A DNA stretch of 64,000 nucleotides from Microcoleus sp. CAWBG506 (GTDB taxonomy: Bacteria; Cyanobacteriota; Cyanobacteriia; Cyanobacteriales; Microcoleaceae): NCBI GenBank assembly GCA_020883125.1, contig JAHREW010000012.1:90020-154019 (forward strand). Reading direction: 5' to 3'. Below, one piece after another: positions 51,563 through 61,312 of the stretch (within the stretch, counting starts at the first letter, position 1; each line of letters opens with the position of its first letter). The notes under the pieces were generated by a model, which did no database searches, was not told the origin of the DNA, and saw only the letters and a program-made list of their open reading frames with translations. A program made the translations under genes and the position numbers.

Positions 51563-52203
51563 TTAATGGTAATGATTCTGCTGTCCCCAAAATTTATGAA
51601 GGCGTTTCAAAAAATTTTGCCGTACAGAAATCGCTGTCCAATTACCTTTATTAGCAGCTTCGAGATATCGCCGTAGCAACTCTTCAGTTACTTGTTCGCC
51701 CTGGCCAATGCGCCAATTCCACTAGCTCCTGCTTTTGTTGTTGATTGTGCCCTGCCAACAACTCAAACATCCCCAACTTCTGGAACGTGGAAATGTCAAA
51801 GTTTGCCACTTCTTCCTCAATCCTTCGCCGTTGCTGTTCAACTTCTTCTGGTGACAGAGTGGGCAGCGGTGGGTGCTGGATATTGAGAAATTTCTCTACT
51901 AAGCGGGTAATCTCCGACGTACACCTTTCCTTCCAAGCGATCGCACACAATTGCATGGGTGGGAAATTCATCATCTGAACCGAGGTGGTATGGTGACCGA
52001 TCGAGGGCAAGAGCGGGATGTTCAGTAAGTGGCTCGTACACGGCATAATAACTGAAAGTCCCTAACCTTCTACCATCAGTCCAAGTAGCTTTGCTGCCCA
52101 TATAAAACATGGCGAAGTATCGGGAATCACCAACGATACCCACCATTTCTGGCAGCATGGGCGGTAGTGGTACTGGCAGTAAATTCAAGTTGTGTCCGTT
52201 CAT
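51563..52203 (-). pseudogene. Hypothetical gene broken by two apparent frameshifts
   Basis: Three frames of one gene read through each other. The first is 52203 downward (MNGHNLNLLPVPLPPMLPEM ... AIVCDRLEGKVYVGDYPL). A second frame continues with VEKFLNIQHPPLPTLSPEEV through FELLAGHNQQQKQELVELAHW. A third continues with GQGEQVTEELLRRYLEAANK, then SVRQNFLKRLHKF to a stop at 51563. The joined product would be about 210 residues with a coiled-coil-like middle. Frameshifts lie near 51900 and 51705. They could be sequencing errors, or the gene is decayed. Family unknown. Confidence 0.55.
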
Positions 52204-53078
52204 GGCGAGATAGCATCCCTCTTTGAATTTTGTGTGGTTAATTGAAAGGGAGCCAGTTAACTGAAATAGAAGTCAATCATAATTCTTAACAGCTAACTGG
52301 CTTTTTTGAGGGCGATCGCCCGTGATGAAGGCTTTCCTAGGTGAATGCGTTCGCTATTGTTAAGAATGGATGAAACTTAAATGAGCAGGTCACTCCCAAT
52401 AGCGGCGATAGCCGCTCTTTGACCAGCCCGCTGGCTGAGTGCGATCCTCTTCGAGAGCTGCGCTAACGACGTATTTACGTCATCCTAGGTGCTCGCGATC
52501 GATAATCAACAAGATTTATTGTCGATCGCGGTTGAAAAAAATCAGATCGAGCGATCCTCTTCTGCAAGCTGCGCTAACGTCGTCAACCAAATTTCTGGTG
52601 TTTGAGAGCCTTCTTCACCACGATCCTACTGGGCTGCCGCTCTTTGAGTGCGGCCAAACCTGTCTTGTACTGACAAATTTGTCAGTTCAATCTTCTGACT
52701 ATCAATGAATATCCCTAGATTTTGACAAGGGCTTTTCGCCAGAAAATAGCTTAATTATTTGAGCTTTTTTTTAGTGATATAGTAGTCGCTACCAACCAAA
52801 ATTACCCCAAATATCTAACTTTTAAGGGGTAAATATTTTGCAGTTTGTGGGTGTAATGACAATCAGGAGGCCGGTGTATTTACTGCTGGTGTCGCACTGA
52901 TAAGTACCTTCTGGTTGTTGATTGGTGCAGTCATTTTTAATGATTTGGGCATTTCCTAGCAGTTGCAGCAGTAAGTATAGATCTATCCACCCTTTGACTG
53001 GTTCCGTCAGATAGTTTTTCTGGAGTTATGGGAATTACGTCAGTTACAGCTCAAGAGTCAGGAAAGCTTATTCACACC
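52204..53078. other. Non-coding region with direct repeats and a HIP-type hairpin
   Basis: No gene is supported. Two 32-33-base near-identical direct repeats (52441-52472 and 52551-52583; core GCGATCCTCTT and AGCTGCGCTAACG) bracket a hairpin CGCGATCGATAAT/ATTGTCGATCGCG (52494-52530). Two 10-base inverted arms, GCTCAAGAGT/ACTCTTGAGC (53049-53058, 53081-53090), follow. The repeats could be a partition, origin or recombination site. Confidence 0.35.
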
Positions 53079-53207
53079 TCACTCTTGAGCAGGCGGCTCA
53101 AACCAGTCAGGATTGTCGCGGATAGCAGTTGCCTTTGTTTTAGCTAAAATACATCCGGGAAGAAATGGGTAGCCATCGCGAGCCTTGCGCCTGAATTCAA
53201 AGAAGAC
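53079..53207 (-). pseudogene. C-terminal fragment of an unknown plasmid protein
   Basis: The minus strand reads VFFEFRRKARDGYPFLPGCI then LAKTKATAIRDNPDWFEPP to a stop. This is protein-like, but it has no start codon and a stop just upstream. The spacing of basic, aromatic and Pro residues suggests a real domain end. It lies just past the end of the recombinase gene. Confidence 0.3.
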
Positions 53208-53264
53208 TTACGGGAGAGCCCTTCAACTGTTGAAACAATCTGGCGAACCAAAGTCGCGATAGCT

Positions 53265-53825
53265 TCACTTCAGAATCCCGAGTGCCTTGACAAGCTGTTC
53301 CGGCTGCACTTCTAAATAGCGCTGGAGGCTCGACAAATTTTTGTGACCTGATATCTCCATAATTACCCGCAGTGGCACCCCAGCATTGCTCAAATTCGTG
53401 AGTGCTGTCCGCCTCATCGAATGTGTGGAAGCTCCCTTAATTCTTACCCGTTTGCAAGCTTCTTTAAAAATCAAGTCTGCCTGAGAGCGTGTCAAAGGCT
53501 TCGTACCCTCTCGCCCCGGAAACAAAAAACCCGCATCTGGATTGTAAGCCAATAAAAACTTAGCCAACATGGGATGTAGCGGCAGCGTTCGCGTTGCTGA
53601 CTTGCCCTTAGTTGTCGCTTTCCGCAGCGTCACCACACCGCCAACAATGTCCTGAGTTGTTAAAGCTAACGCCTCTGAAATACGACAGGCACAATAAAAA
53701 GTCACAGCAAACAAAAGCCTATCCCTTGCTGTAACAAAACCCCGGTCGAACAGCCTAGAGATTTCGGCGGGCGTCAAAATCTTAGCACGCCCGTTGCCTT
53801 GAACCTTCACGGCGCAGCCCTCCAA
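53265..53825 (-). CDS. Tyrosine recombinase (XerC/integrase family), catalytic domain only
   Basis: A 186-residue recombinase with the catalytic residues in place: R48 (CACRISEALAL), K73/K75 (TTKGKS), H135 and R138 (STHSMRRTALTNL), H161 (EISGHKNLS) and Y170 (LQRYLEV). The usual N-terminal SAM-like DNA-binding domain is absent, as in some cyanobacterial plasmid recombinases. The start is assumed at 53825. It probably resolves plasmid multimers or acts on a nearby site. Its C-terminal sequence is echoed by a remnant at 11213-11395. Confidence 0.8.
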   Translation of the reverse strand: MEGCAVKVQGNGRAKILTPAEISRLFDRGFVTARDRLLFAVTFYCACRISEALALTTQDIVGGVVTLRKATTKGKSATRTLPLHPMLAKFLLAYNPDAGFLFPGREGTKPLTRSQADLIFKEACKRVRIKGASTHSMRRTALTNLSNAGVPLRVIMEISGHKNLSSLQRYLEVQPEQLVKALGILK

Positions 53826-53865
53826 AATGAAAGCTCCCTTATTATTGGACGAAAGAACTCTTTCG

Positions 53866-54069
53866 TCAAGTCTGCCGAAAAGCTTTTATCGCTTGATGGG
53901 CCACTTGCGGGGCGCTGCGCCGAGGATGCCTCCGCCCGCGTCCTTTATTGCAGTTAGATTGGCTTTTATTGCTACTCAACTGACTTAAATTCTCAGGCAA
54001 ATTGATAATTGGCAAGGTGGCTATCGCATCTATGAGGTCTAGGAAGGTAACAGGTTTAAGTGCCGCCAT
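53866..54069 (-). CDS. Possible small hypothetical protein
   Basis: A 67-residue frame (MAALKPVTFLDLIDAIATLP ... RRHPRRSAPQVAHQAIKAFR). The N-terminal half looks like an amphipathic helix, and the C-terminal half is basic and may be a repeat translation. No good RBS. It lies directly upstream of the recombinase and could be a short DNA-binding accessory or a spurious frame. Confidence 0.25.
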   Translation of the reverse strand: MAALKPVTFLDLIDAIATLPIINLPENLSQLSSNKSQSNCNKGRGRRHPRRSAPQVAHQAIKAFRQT

Positions 54070-54217
54070 AACAGTACGCTCAAATAGAAGTGGCGCTTGT
54101 AATAATTAGATTATACTATTTTTTGATTCACTTTGCAAGTTGTTTTGCTAGTTTTGTTCCCCTTTAATAAAAAATTAGGATTTTATTGGAAAATCGCTTA
54201 TTCAGGTCAAAAGAACT

Positions 54218-54242
54218 GCCCAAGCCTTACGAAGGCTTGGGC
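54218..54242. terminator. Bidirectional terminator hairpin
   Basis: GCCCAAGCCTT (54218-54228) / AAGGCTTGGGC (54232-54242) with a 3-base loop, an 11-bp perfect stem. It follows the minus-strand gene ending at 54306 (by 64 bases); on that strand the following sequence is T-rich (AGTTCTTTTG). Confidence 0.6.
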
Positions 54243-54305
54243 ATTGTTATAAGTTTCGGAGGGTAAACGAGTACGCTGGTTGGTTGAGAAACTTTTCGTT
54301 CGCTG

Positions 54306-54899
54306 TTAGGACACTGAACGCGCACTTTCACCTAGTTCGGAAGTAGCAGATGCTAGAGTATTTGCAATCACCGCTTTGGGAGCAAGCTTGAGGATGATAG
54401 GCATCACAATTAGGGGAGAATTTTCCAGCCGATTTTTGATTTGAGCCTGCAACCATTCAATAGAGGAATCAGAGCCGTTAACTTTTTGCTTGAACCCCAG
54501 TTCTGGCGCAGCAGCTTTGATGGCGCTAGCAATTTTGCGAGCTTGCCTAAGTGAAATTATTGAAGTATTAACGGCAGGAACTGAGGTTGTGCTTGCGCCT
54601 GAATGTGCGGCAAAATCAATTGGTTTTGCTGGTTTGTTCGGTGTTTTTTTGCCTGTGGTCTGATGGCGAGTGTGATGGGAGCTGGCTGGTTTCTCAATTT
54701 CAATTGTTGCTCCATTTACCTCGCTGTTGGCACTGTCAGATTGCGCTGCGGCTGTTGCCACATTTACTTCAGTTCGATTGTTTGTGAGTTCTTCCGATTG
54801 GACTGCTTCAGGCTCGTGCAGGAATGCTGAGGCTAAGCAAAAAAGGGTGGTAAAAAGGAAAGGCGGAAATAGTACATCGTTAATAGTTTCGATAGTCAT
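54306..54899 (-). CDS. Hypothetical protein with possible N-terminal anchor and disordered middle
   Basis: About 197 residues from MTIETINDVLFPPFLFTTLF; a frame start at 54986 is less likely. An N-terminal hydrophobic segment (FLFTTLFCLASAFLH) may be a signal or anchor. Residues about 25-120 are Ser/Thr/Ala/Asn-rich and likely disordered. A helical C-terminal part (LRQARKIASAIKAAAPELGF; WLQAQIKNRLENSPLIVM) may be globular. Not recognised. A terminator hairpin follows. It has only a weak Shine-Dalgarno (GGAG, spacing about 12). Confidence 0.45.
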   Translation of the reverse strand: MTIETINDVLFPPFLFTTLFCLASAFLHEPEAVQSEELTNNRTEVNVATAAAQSDSANSEVNGATIEIEKPASSHHTRHQTTGKKTPNKPAKPIDFAAHSGASTTSVPAVNTSIISLRQARKIASAIKAAAPELGFKQKVNGSDSSIEWLQAQIKNRLENSPLIVMPIILKLAPKAVIANTLASATSELGESARSVS

Positions 54900-54986
54900 C
54901 TGAACAAAAAACTCCAAATCAAATTTTTCGCGGTAAGCATTGCTAACCTTTTTTAGATTGCAACAGTTGACAACATGGTGCAGCAT

Positions 54987-55359
54987 GGCTACACGGGCTG
55001 AAGAACCGGAGAATTAACTTCATCCTTTTGGATGATTAACTGAGGAGAAATCCACCTAATCTGATAATTTATTCAACGGTCCCGGCCTGCTGTACGAGGA
55101 TCTAAGCGGTTTCAGGAAAGCGAAAAGTTGTGTTTTCTTTCTTTGCGATCGCCTCGCGCGTGACGGGCGCCAATGCGAGGGGACAGTGGCGGGTGAGCGT
55201 TCAGTCGCCACAATTAGCACTCTCTGCGGAAAGTGGTTTCAGTAGCTCGCTTTGTTTGTAGGCCGGGTGCGGGAATTGTTAGTTCAGCTGTCTTCCACTC
55301 CGCGACGGTAGGCGCGGAGATAAAAGTTAATCAAAAATTAATCGGACATTACTGTCATT
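54987..55359. other. Non-coding stretch before a TnpB element
   Basis: No gene, terminator or array is identified. Contains a HIP1-like GCGATCGC and GC-rich words; part of it may be the flank of the IS at 55386. Confidence 0.3.
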
Positions 55360-56664
55360 TCACCCATAACTTGGCACGCTAGATGGAACCTTGACATCCT
55401 CCCCACCCGTATACTTAGCACTGCGTGCCAAGATCTTTGAGGGTGGGGATTCCTCGGAACTTTTGGATCGCTTCCGAGTTTTTACAGCCTCACGACTGTT
55501 ACTTCCTGCTTCAAGGCACCCGCCGCCATCCTTATAGGAGTTTGGTCTTACAGTCGCTCCACAGGCTATCACCGCAAGTCCTGCGGCTAAAATATTTTTC
55601 CCGGCATTTTCATCTCGGTCGTGATGGGTATTGCACTTAGGACAATCCCATTCCCGTATTTTTAAGGGCAATTTATCAATGATATGCCCACAACAATGAC
55701 ACCGTTTTGAACTGGGAAACCACTGGTCAATTTTGATGAAAGTACGACCATACCAATTAGCTTTATACTCTAATTGGCGGATTAATTCTCCCCAACTCGC
55801 ATCCGAGATCGCTTGAGCCAATTTGTGATTCTTCAACATCCCTTTCACATTTAACGTCTCCGCCACAATTACTTGGTTTTCGGTAATCAGTTGAGACGTT
55901 ATTTTGTGCAAGTTATTTTTGCGGATGTTGGCAATCTTTTCGTGGATACCCGCTAGTTTCAATCGAGCTTTATGGCGATTATTAGAGCCTTTATGCTTTC
56001 GTGCTAAAGCTTTATTTAATCGCCTGAGTTTTTTCTGCGCTTGGAGCAGTGACTTGGGATTGTTAAACTTCATCCCGTCACTGGTCGTCACTAACGCATC
56101 AATGCCCAAATCCACTCCATTTTGTTTCATTGAGGTGGGTTTGGGCATTATTTTTGTATCACAGAAAATGGAAATGAACCATTTACCAGAAGGTGTAAGT
56201 TTTACCGTCATTGATGACGGATTAGAATTCCTTGGAAGTTGACGCGACCACCGAATATTGAGTGGTTCATCGCATTTTGCTAGGAATACTTTACCTTCTT
56301 TAAGGGTAAAAGATGACTTGGTAAAGGTTGCAGAACCGCCATTTCGCTTCTTCTTGAAGTTGGGATATTTCGCCCGACCTTCAAAGAAGTTACTAAAGGC
56401 AGATTGTAAGTGTCTCAACGATTGTTGCAAGGGAACCGAGGACACTTCTTTGAGAAAATGCAAATCTTCCTGCTTTTTCCATTGAGTTAAAGCGCCAGAA
56501 GTTTCTTTATATCCAATCCGCTTCTGTTCTGTATAGAAAGCATCGGTTCTGAGTGCTAAGGCTCGGTTGTAAACTAACCGCACACACCCTACCGTTCGTC
56601 TCAACAAGGTTTCTTGTTGGGGCGTTGGGTAAAATCTGTAACGGTAAGCTTTTTCCATTGACAA
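55360..56664 (-). CDS. tnpB: TnpB RNA-guided nuclease (IS200/IS605, with zinc ribbon)
   Basis: A 434-residue TnpB with all catalytic features: D185 (GVDLGIDALVT), E269 (VIVAETLNVKG), a zinc ribbon C322-xx-C325 and C341-xx-C344, and D351 (HHDRDENAGKNI). The N-terminal YRYRFYPTPQQETLL is typical. Length is normal (380-450). The last ~70 residues (SSEESPPSKILARSAKYTGG) are encoded by the right-end guide-RNA region, with hairpins at 55392-55452. No tnpA is adjacent. It appears intact and could nick or cleave DNA with a guide from its own right end. Confidence 0.88.
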   Translation of the reverse strand: MSMEKAYRYRFYPTPQQETLLRRTVGCVRLVYNRALALRTDAFYTEQKRIGYKETSGALTQWKKQEDLHFLKEVSSVPLQQSLRHLQSAFSNFFEGRAKYPNFKKKRNGGSATFTKSSFTLKEGKVFLAKCDEPLNIRWSRQLPRNSNPSSMTVKLTPSGKWFISIFCDTKIMPKPTSMKQNGVDLGIDALVTTSDGMKFNNPKSLLQAQKKLRRLNKALARKHKGSNNRHKARLKLAGIHEKIANIRKNNLHKITSQLITENQVIVAETLNVKGMLKNHKLAQAISDASWGELIRQLEYKANWYGRTFIKIDQWFPSSKRCHCCGHIIDKLPLKIREWDCPKCNTHHDRDENAGKNILAAGLAVIACGATVRPNSYKDGGGCLEAGSNSREAVKTRKRSKSSEESPPSKILARSAKYTGGEDVKVPSSVPSYG

Positions 56665-56700
56665 TTTACTATTTTTTAGACTCTTTACATCTTAATACGG
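55386..56700 (-). mobile_element. IS200/IS605-type element carrying the intact tnpB
   Basis: The guide-RNA-like end begins at about 55386-55395 (TTGACATCCTCCCCACCCG) and pairs with GGGTGGGGATTC near 55441-55452. The upstream end is near 56665-56720. Limits are approximate. Confidence 0.4.
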
Positions 56701-56982
56701 AATCTGTGAATTCGACCAAAAATCCCGAAAAGTTTACATGACATTAACGGGATATTTGACTTACTTTTTGCGCCTTTCATCCCCAACCGAATTCACTCCC
56801 CCAAGCGCGGGGCTGTTTCTCCGTTTCGTTGAGGTTGGGGTTTTCCGGCGCATTTGATAAAGTGGCTACTGCCAAGTTATGGGTGAAGTGACAATTACCG
56901 AATAAGCAACTTAAAAAGTATGTTGAGCAGCAGGCAACTCCTGAATAAATACTGAGCATCAATCGCGATCGCCATAAATAAC

Positions 56983-59900
56983 TCATCCTGTCCCCTCTTC
57001 TGCAAGCTCTAAGCGGTGTGCGTAAGTGTTGACGAATTGCCCCGAAAACAGGGATTTCACCATTACCTGAGCCCCAGAAACAGCTCTAACGACATATTTC
57101 TGAACCTCACCGCAGAACCTCACCACCGAGCCAACTTTCAGCTCAGACGGTGCCATTTGGGGTACTTTTGTCTCATAAGTGGGAATGACGTGATTTTCGG
57201 GTTCTATCGCCTGATATGAAGCTGCAACTCCCATCCCTTCTGTTGTTAATGCTTCTGCGGGTGCAGCTTCCACTCCGAACACTTGAGTAGCGTGGGACAA
57301 TTCCTCATCCTGAGAAAACACACCCTCAGATATCTCTATATTATTATCAGACCCTGTGCCAGCAGTTTCCACCTCATTATTTTGTTGAGGGAAATCCTGA
57401 GAAAACACACCCTCAGATATCCCTATATTATTATCAGACCCTGTGCCGGCCGAGACCACCTCATTAATCTGTTGAGGCAAATCCTCAGAAAACACACCCT
57501 TAGATATCCCCATATTATTATCCGACCCTGTGCCACTAAATACCCCTCCTAAACACTCTCGTGCAGCTTCCGCCGACACTGCCTCTTTATCCCGCTGCTG
57601 CCAAACCTCAAAAATCGCCTCCCTGCCATCCTGGGGAAACTCAAACTGGTAAACCCTAATACGTTTGGGCCTACCTAAAGCATCTCGTTCCTCCGACCTT
57701 TCTTGGCGAACTCGCTGCAAAGTAAAGCCCAGCTTACCCCTTAAAATATACTGTACCACCTCCATTGGCTTAGCTTTGGCATTGACACTAATGCCTAAAA
57801 AGTCCTTCACATCAACAGAACAAAGCTTAACTCGCTCAGCAAAAGCTATCACAAGCGCATCAGTCCCTCGAAACTCTTTGTCTGGGTTTAAGAACTCCAT
57901 CACTCCCAATTTCTTAAGTGCTTCCACCCTTGCCGTAAGTAAGCGTAAATCTTGGGGACAAACCTTACCTTGACCCTTTTCCTGATGTCCAGCCAAGTGA
58001 TTTTTATCTCGCAACCTGACAAATTCAGGGTCATAACTTAGATAATAATGCAGGCTAATTTTTGGCAACCAGCCATCATCATCTCTGAGTTTTAGTTCGG
58101 GCGTAATAGGCACTCCATAAGTATCCCACAGTTGATATTTACGCTGCTTGTCTAGTTCTGCCTTCGTCTTAGCCCGCTTGTCCTTCAATTTCAGGTATTC
58201 AGACAGAGTAATGTTTTCAGCATTGGCAACCCCTGAAGCCTCAGCTACCTTATTCTCTTCCCTGATTACTTTTGCCTCATCACTAAGACAATTAGCTACA
58301 GTTTCTAAGTTGTCTAACTCCTCTTCTAATTCTTGCGCTTGCTTAGTTAGCTGTTCCAATAAATCCCAGTCTTGGCAATTGTGAGCCGCCAATTGTTGCA
58401 TTTGTATAACTTTAATCTCCCGATGTAATTGAGTCTCTCGACACAATGTTATCCGATGCCCTTCAGCCTTCAATCCCTCCAAAATTGCCTCTCTGTAGTT
58501 CCACATTCCAACGTTGATTCTAGCTGCCATTAAAGCCCAAGTCCGCAAGTGAATCGGGTCGTGGGCGAAATCTATGTCAAAATCAGCGTCATGCAACAGT
58601 TTGATATTGGTTTTAATGACTTTCTGCTGAGATTTGATTATTGCTCGATAACTAGCGCTGCCATTGCCAATTTTGCCGAAACCAAATTGTTGAGTCCAAA
58701 CAAACCAAGGCACATTTTCATCCCTTACACGGGCTAGAGCTTGCAAAGCGTCATTGACGGCTACCGCCCCTTTAAAGATGCCAAAAACTGCTGTAAAGTA
58801 ACCTCGGATATCGATGCTGACACCAGTGCCAATCGTGGGGCTGGCGATGATGATATCGTAGTTTTTGATCTGAGCATTGAGTTGCTCAATGCAGCCATAA
58901 GCGGGATGGTTTGGGTCGGCTACTGATTCGCTATCAATCCTAAGAATTCGCTGATGGGAAAAGCGGCGTTGCAGTTGCGTTTCCAGGTTGCGACAAGACC
59001 ATTTTCCTGTTACTTTTTGAGAGTCTTCTACAACCATAATACGCGGTCGGTATTGCTCTTTAGGACAAATTTCTGCACGGCTTTCAATGTCGCAGCAAGT
59101 GACTTCTTGAGAGAGAATTTGCTCCATTTGAACATACAGAGAAGCCGGGTTAGAAGTCGCAAAAAAAGTCACGTCTCGCCCTCGTTTTGGCTGCCACTCG
59201 TTAACAGCAACCCAAGGCGAAATAGGCATACCTGCTATGGCTATTAAGTAGTCAATGCTGTAATCCGATAAATCTGCATCTTGGGCAACAACTAAGCCGC
59301 CAGTTGTCAAGACGTTGTGGATGAGTTCTTGCAGAGTTTGCAAGATGGTGACTCGGTTTTCGCGGCAAGTTGAACTGTTTAAGGCGTGCCAGATGACTTG
59401 TTCGCACTCATCGATGATGACGATCGCGCCTTCCCAATCTTCAGGATTAAAATTAGCTTGAGACAATGGGTGGAGGCTGTCTATGCACAAGCCGTATCCG
59501 AACAGTTTACCAAAGGCTGAGTCTCTGGTTTCGTCGATGTAGTTGATTCCTAAGCTGGCGCAGATCGCCCTACCCAGTTGAATCCTGTGGGTAATTATCA
59601 GCACGCGGCGATCGCCTGTGGAAAGGGATTGTGAGACTAAGTTGGTGAGGGCTTGGGTTTTGCCGGTGCCTTTGGGGGCTTTGATGCAGGCTAACCCGGA
59701 CTCTGGATAGGGGAGTTTTCCCAGATAGCGAGAATTTAGCTTTAAAGAGGCGGGATAGGTTAAAATCCATGATTCCCTAGCAAGCCAGAATTGGAAGCCT
59801 TGCGCTTCATTTTTGAGGGCGCTGAAGGCATCTTCGCCCTTCGATACCACGAAATCGTCAACGCCTTTTTCTGGCCCTGGCAGGTTGATGACTTTGACGG

Positions 59901-60768
59901 GGCAATGGGCGGCTGTGAACAGGCGACCGAGTTTGCCAATTTCCCGGTTGACGTTTTGGATGGTTTGGCGTTTGCTGTCGCGGTCGAAGCAGATGTAGAT
60001 GGAGCGTTCCGGGGTGGCGAAGTGTTGGAGTTCGGGGATGAGGTAGGGGTCGCATTTCTCCCCTTGAGGGGTTTTGGTTCTGACACCGCCTGTGACACCG
60101 GGGAGGGCGATGGCGGCGTAGCCCAGTGTGAGTAGGCATCCGGCTTTTTTTGCGCCTTCGACGATGATGACGGGGATGTTGTTGTCCCACACCCATTGCC
60201 AGAACTGAGGCTGGTTTGGGGATGAGGTAGGGGTCGCAGAGGGGCTGCACGGGCTAGGGGCAGAGGAGAGATTTTCGTCTTTCCTCTCCCCCTCTCCCCC
60301 TCTCCCCTGCTCAAGAGCTCCCCTGCTCAAGAGCTCCAAATCCTCTGGGTCGATGGGGACACCGTAGCGTTCTGCGACTTTGGCCCAGATGTGGTCTGGG
60401 ACTTGCAGGAAGAAGGCTCTGGTGGGGGTTTTGGGGGGGTGTTCGTATTTGACGGGTTTGATTTTGCCTTTGGGGTCAAAGGCATTTCGGGGCTGGTGAG
60501 GTTTGAAGCAGCCCCAATACATGGGTTGCCAGTTGTTGAGGGGGTCTATGCCATTGCACCACCAGCCACCGTGTTCGATGTGGCTGTAGAGCTTTCTGGC
60601 CCACCGCCATTGTGCGTCGGGGTGGACTCTGCCGGAGGCGGCGTTGATTTCGTACAGGAGGTATTGGTAAGGGGTGTCGCCTGAGAGGGTTTGGACGTTG
60701 AGGGCGATGAGGTCGGGGTCTATGGCCGAAGCTAGCCATTCGGACAGGGGGGAGATGGGTGATGTCAT
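56983..60768 (-). CDS. Plasmid replication protein, CyRepA1-like (toprim/DUF3854 + helicase)
   Basis: A 1261-residue protein. The N-terminal toprim/DUF3854-like region has PVIIVEGAKKAGCLLTLGYAAIALPGV (about 198-224) and SIYICFDRDSKRQT (about 256-269). The ATPase domain has Walker A APKGTGKTQALTNLV (about 364-378) and an IVIIDECEQVIWH Walker B (about 446-458). Long coiled-coil and C-terminal regions follow, with three in-frame 29-residue repeats (about 1066-1152) and a final KVGSVVRFCGEVQKYVVRAV domain. From memory it matches cyanobacterial CyRepA1 plasmid replication proteins. A low-complexity insert (RGALEQGRGGEGERKDENLS) at about residues 150-185 is encoded by a repeated Pro/Ser-coding spacer. 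Iterons lie upstream at 61089. Confidence 0.75.
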   Translation of the reverse strand: MTSPISPLSEWLASAIDPDLIALNVQTLSGDTPYQYLLYEINAASGRVHPDAQWRWARKLYSHIEHGGWWCNGIDPLNNWQPMYWGCFKPHQPRNAFDPKGKIKPVKYEHPPKTPTRAFFLQVPDHIWAKVAERYGVPIDPEDLELLSRGALEQGRGGEGERKDENLSSAPSPCSPSATPTSSPNQPQFWQWVWDNNIPVIIVEGAKKAGCLLTLGYAAIALPGVTGGVRTKTPQGEKCDPYLIPELQHFATPERSIYICFDRDSKRQTIQNVNREIGKLGRLFTAAHCPVKVINLPGPEKGVDDFVVSKGEDAFSALKNEAQGFQFWLARESWILTYPASLKLNSRYLGKLPYPESGLACIKAPKGTGKTQALTNLVSQSLSTGDRRVLIITHRIQLGRAICASLGINYIDETRDSAFGKLFGYGLCIDSLHPLSQANFNPEDWEGAIVIIDECEQVIWHALNSSTCRENRVTILQTLQELIHNVLTTGGLVVAQDADLSDYSIDYLIAIAGMPISPWVAVNEWQPKRGRDVTFFATSNPASLYVQMEQILSQEVTCCDIESRAEICPKEQYRPRIMVVEDSQKVTGKWSCRNLETQLQRRFSHQRILRIDSESVADPNHPAYGCIEQLNAQIKNYDIIIASPTIGTGVSIDIRGYFTAVFGIFKGAVAVNDALQALARVRDENVPWFVWTQQFGFGKIGNGSASYRAIIKSQQKVIKTNIKLLHDADFDIDFAHDPIHLRTWALMAARINVGMWNYREAILEGLKAEGHRITLCRETQLHREIKVIQMQQLAAHNCQDWDLLEQLTKQAQELEEELDNLETVANCLSDEAKVIREENKVAEASGVANAENITLSEYLKLKDKRAKTKAELDKQRKYQLWDTYGVPITPELKLRDDDGWLPKISLHYYLSYDPEFVRLRDKNHLAGHQEKGQGKVCPQDLRLLTARVEALKKLGVMEFLNPDKEFRGTDALVIAFAERVKLCSVDVKDFLGISVNAKAKPMEVVQYILRGKLGFTLQRVRQERSEERDALGRPKRIRVYQFEFPQDGREAIFEVWQQRDKEAVSAEAARECLGGVFSGTGSDNNMGISKGVFSEDLPQQINEVVSAGTGSDNNIGISEGVFSQDFPQQNNEVETAGTGSDNNIEISEGVFSQDEELSHATQVFGVEAAPAEALTTEGMGVAASYQAIEPENHVIPTYETKVPQMAPSELKVGSVVRFCGEVQKYVVRAVSGAQVMVKSLFSGQFVNTYAHRLELAEEGTG
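57311..57571. repeat. Three 87-bp tandem repeats within the CyRepA1-like gene
   Basis: Copies begin at 57311, 57398 and 57485 (87-base period, 29 codons), each encoding GTGSDNN(I/M)(G/E)IS(E/K)GVFS followed by a D/E- and Q-rich link. The copies are nearly identical in DNA, so the expansion is recent and the repeat number probably varies between relatives. Confidence 0.85.
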
Positions 60769-61045
60769 TGGACACCCCCGGTGTTGGTCAGATGGAAGGG
60801 CAGCCAGAAGGGGTCAGGCGGGGTTGAGGGGGCTTTTCGTAGGGGTAGGGGTGTTTCTCTGGTGTCAGCAAGGCTGCGGGCAATTCCCGTGCGTTTGGTT
60901 TGACGGCAATGCTTCCAGCACCTCAGATAAATTTCTCTCGTCACGTTTTATATGGGGCAGAATTTGAAATCAATCCTTAGCCTGTCTGACTCGGCTGCTG
61001 TGGTTAGTGACACTCCGTTAAACTACTCAAACTACTCAGGAGATT

Positions 61046-61170
61046 TTTAGGCGCTGAAAGCTATACAGGACAAAGGTTTCAAATTTACAACTTTTCCGAA
61101 TACCCCCTAAACTTTTCCGAATACCCCCTAAACTTTTCCGAATACCCCCAAAGTGTTTAGGCGCTAAAAC
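61046..61170. repeat. Replication-origin candidate: three 21-bp iterons and flanking palindromes
   Basis: Three perfect-period 21-base iterons (AACTTTTCCGAATACCCCCT plus one base) at 61089-61109, 61110-61130 and 61131-61151 are the pattern of Rep-binding sites. TTTTAGGCGCTGAAAG (61046) and GTTTAGGCGCTAAAAC (61155-61170) bracket them, the second an imperfect palindrome. The array lies between the CyRepA1-like gene and the second initiator-like gene, downstream of the start of the former. Confidence 0.65.
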
Positions 61171-61312
61171 CATTGTCAGATAAGAGATTCAAGCAAATTT
61201 GCCAATTTTTTAGGTGTTTAGCGGTTTAAACACTCTGCTGCTCAAAAAGCTAAAAAGACCCCCTGAATTGGGAGTCTTTCCGCTGGATGCAAGATGCCTT
61301 TTGGTTGGCTAG

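Noticed and set aside
57016..60684. Plus-strand frames inside the CyRepA1-like gene
   Set aside because: Antisense frames of a long, motif-bearing gene; several read the 87-bp repeats backwards, which explains their apparent coherence.
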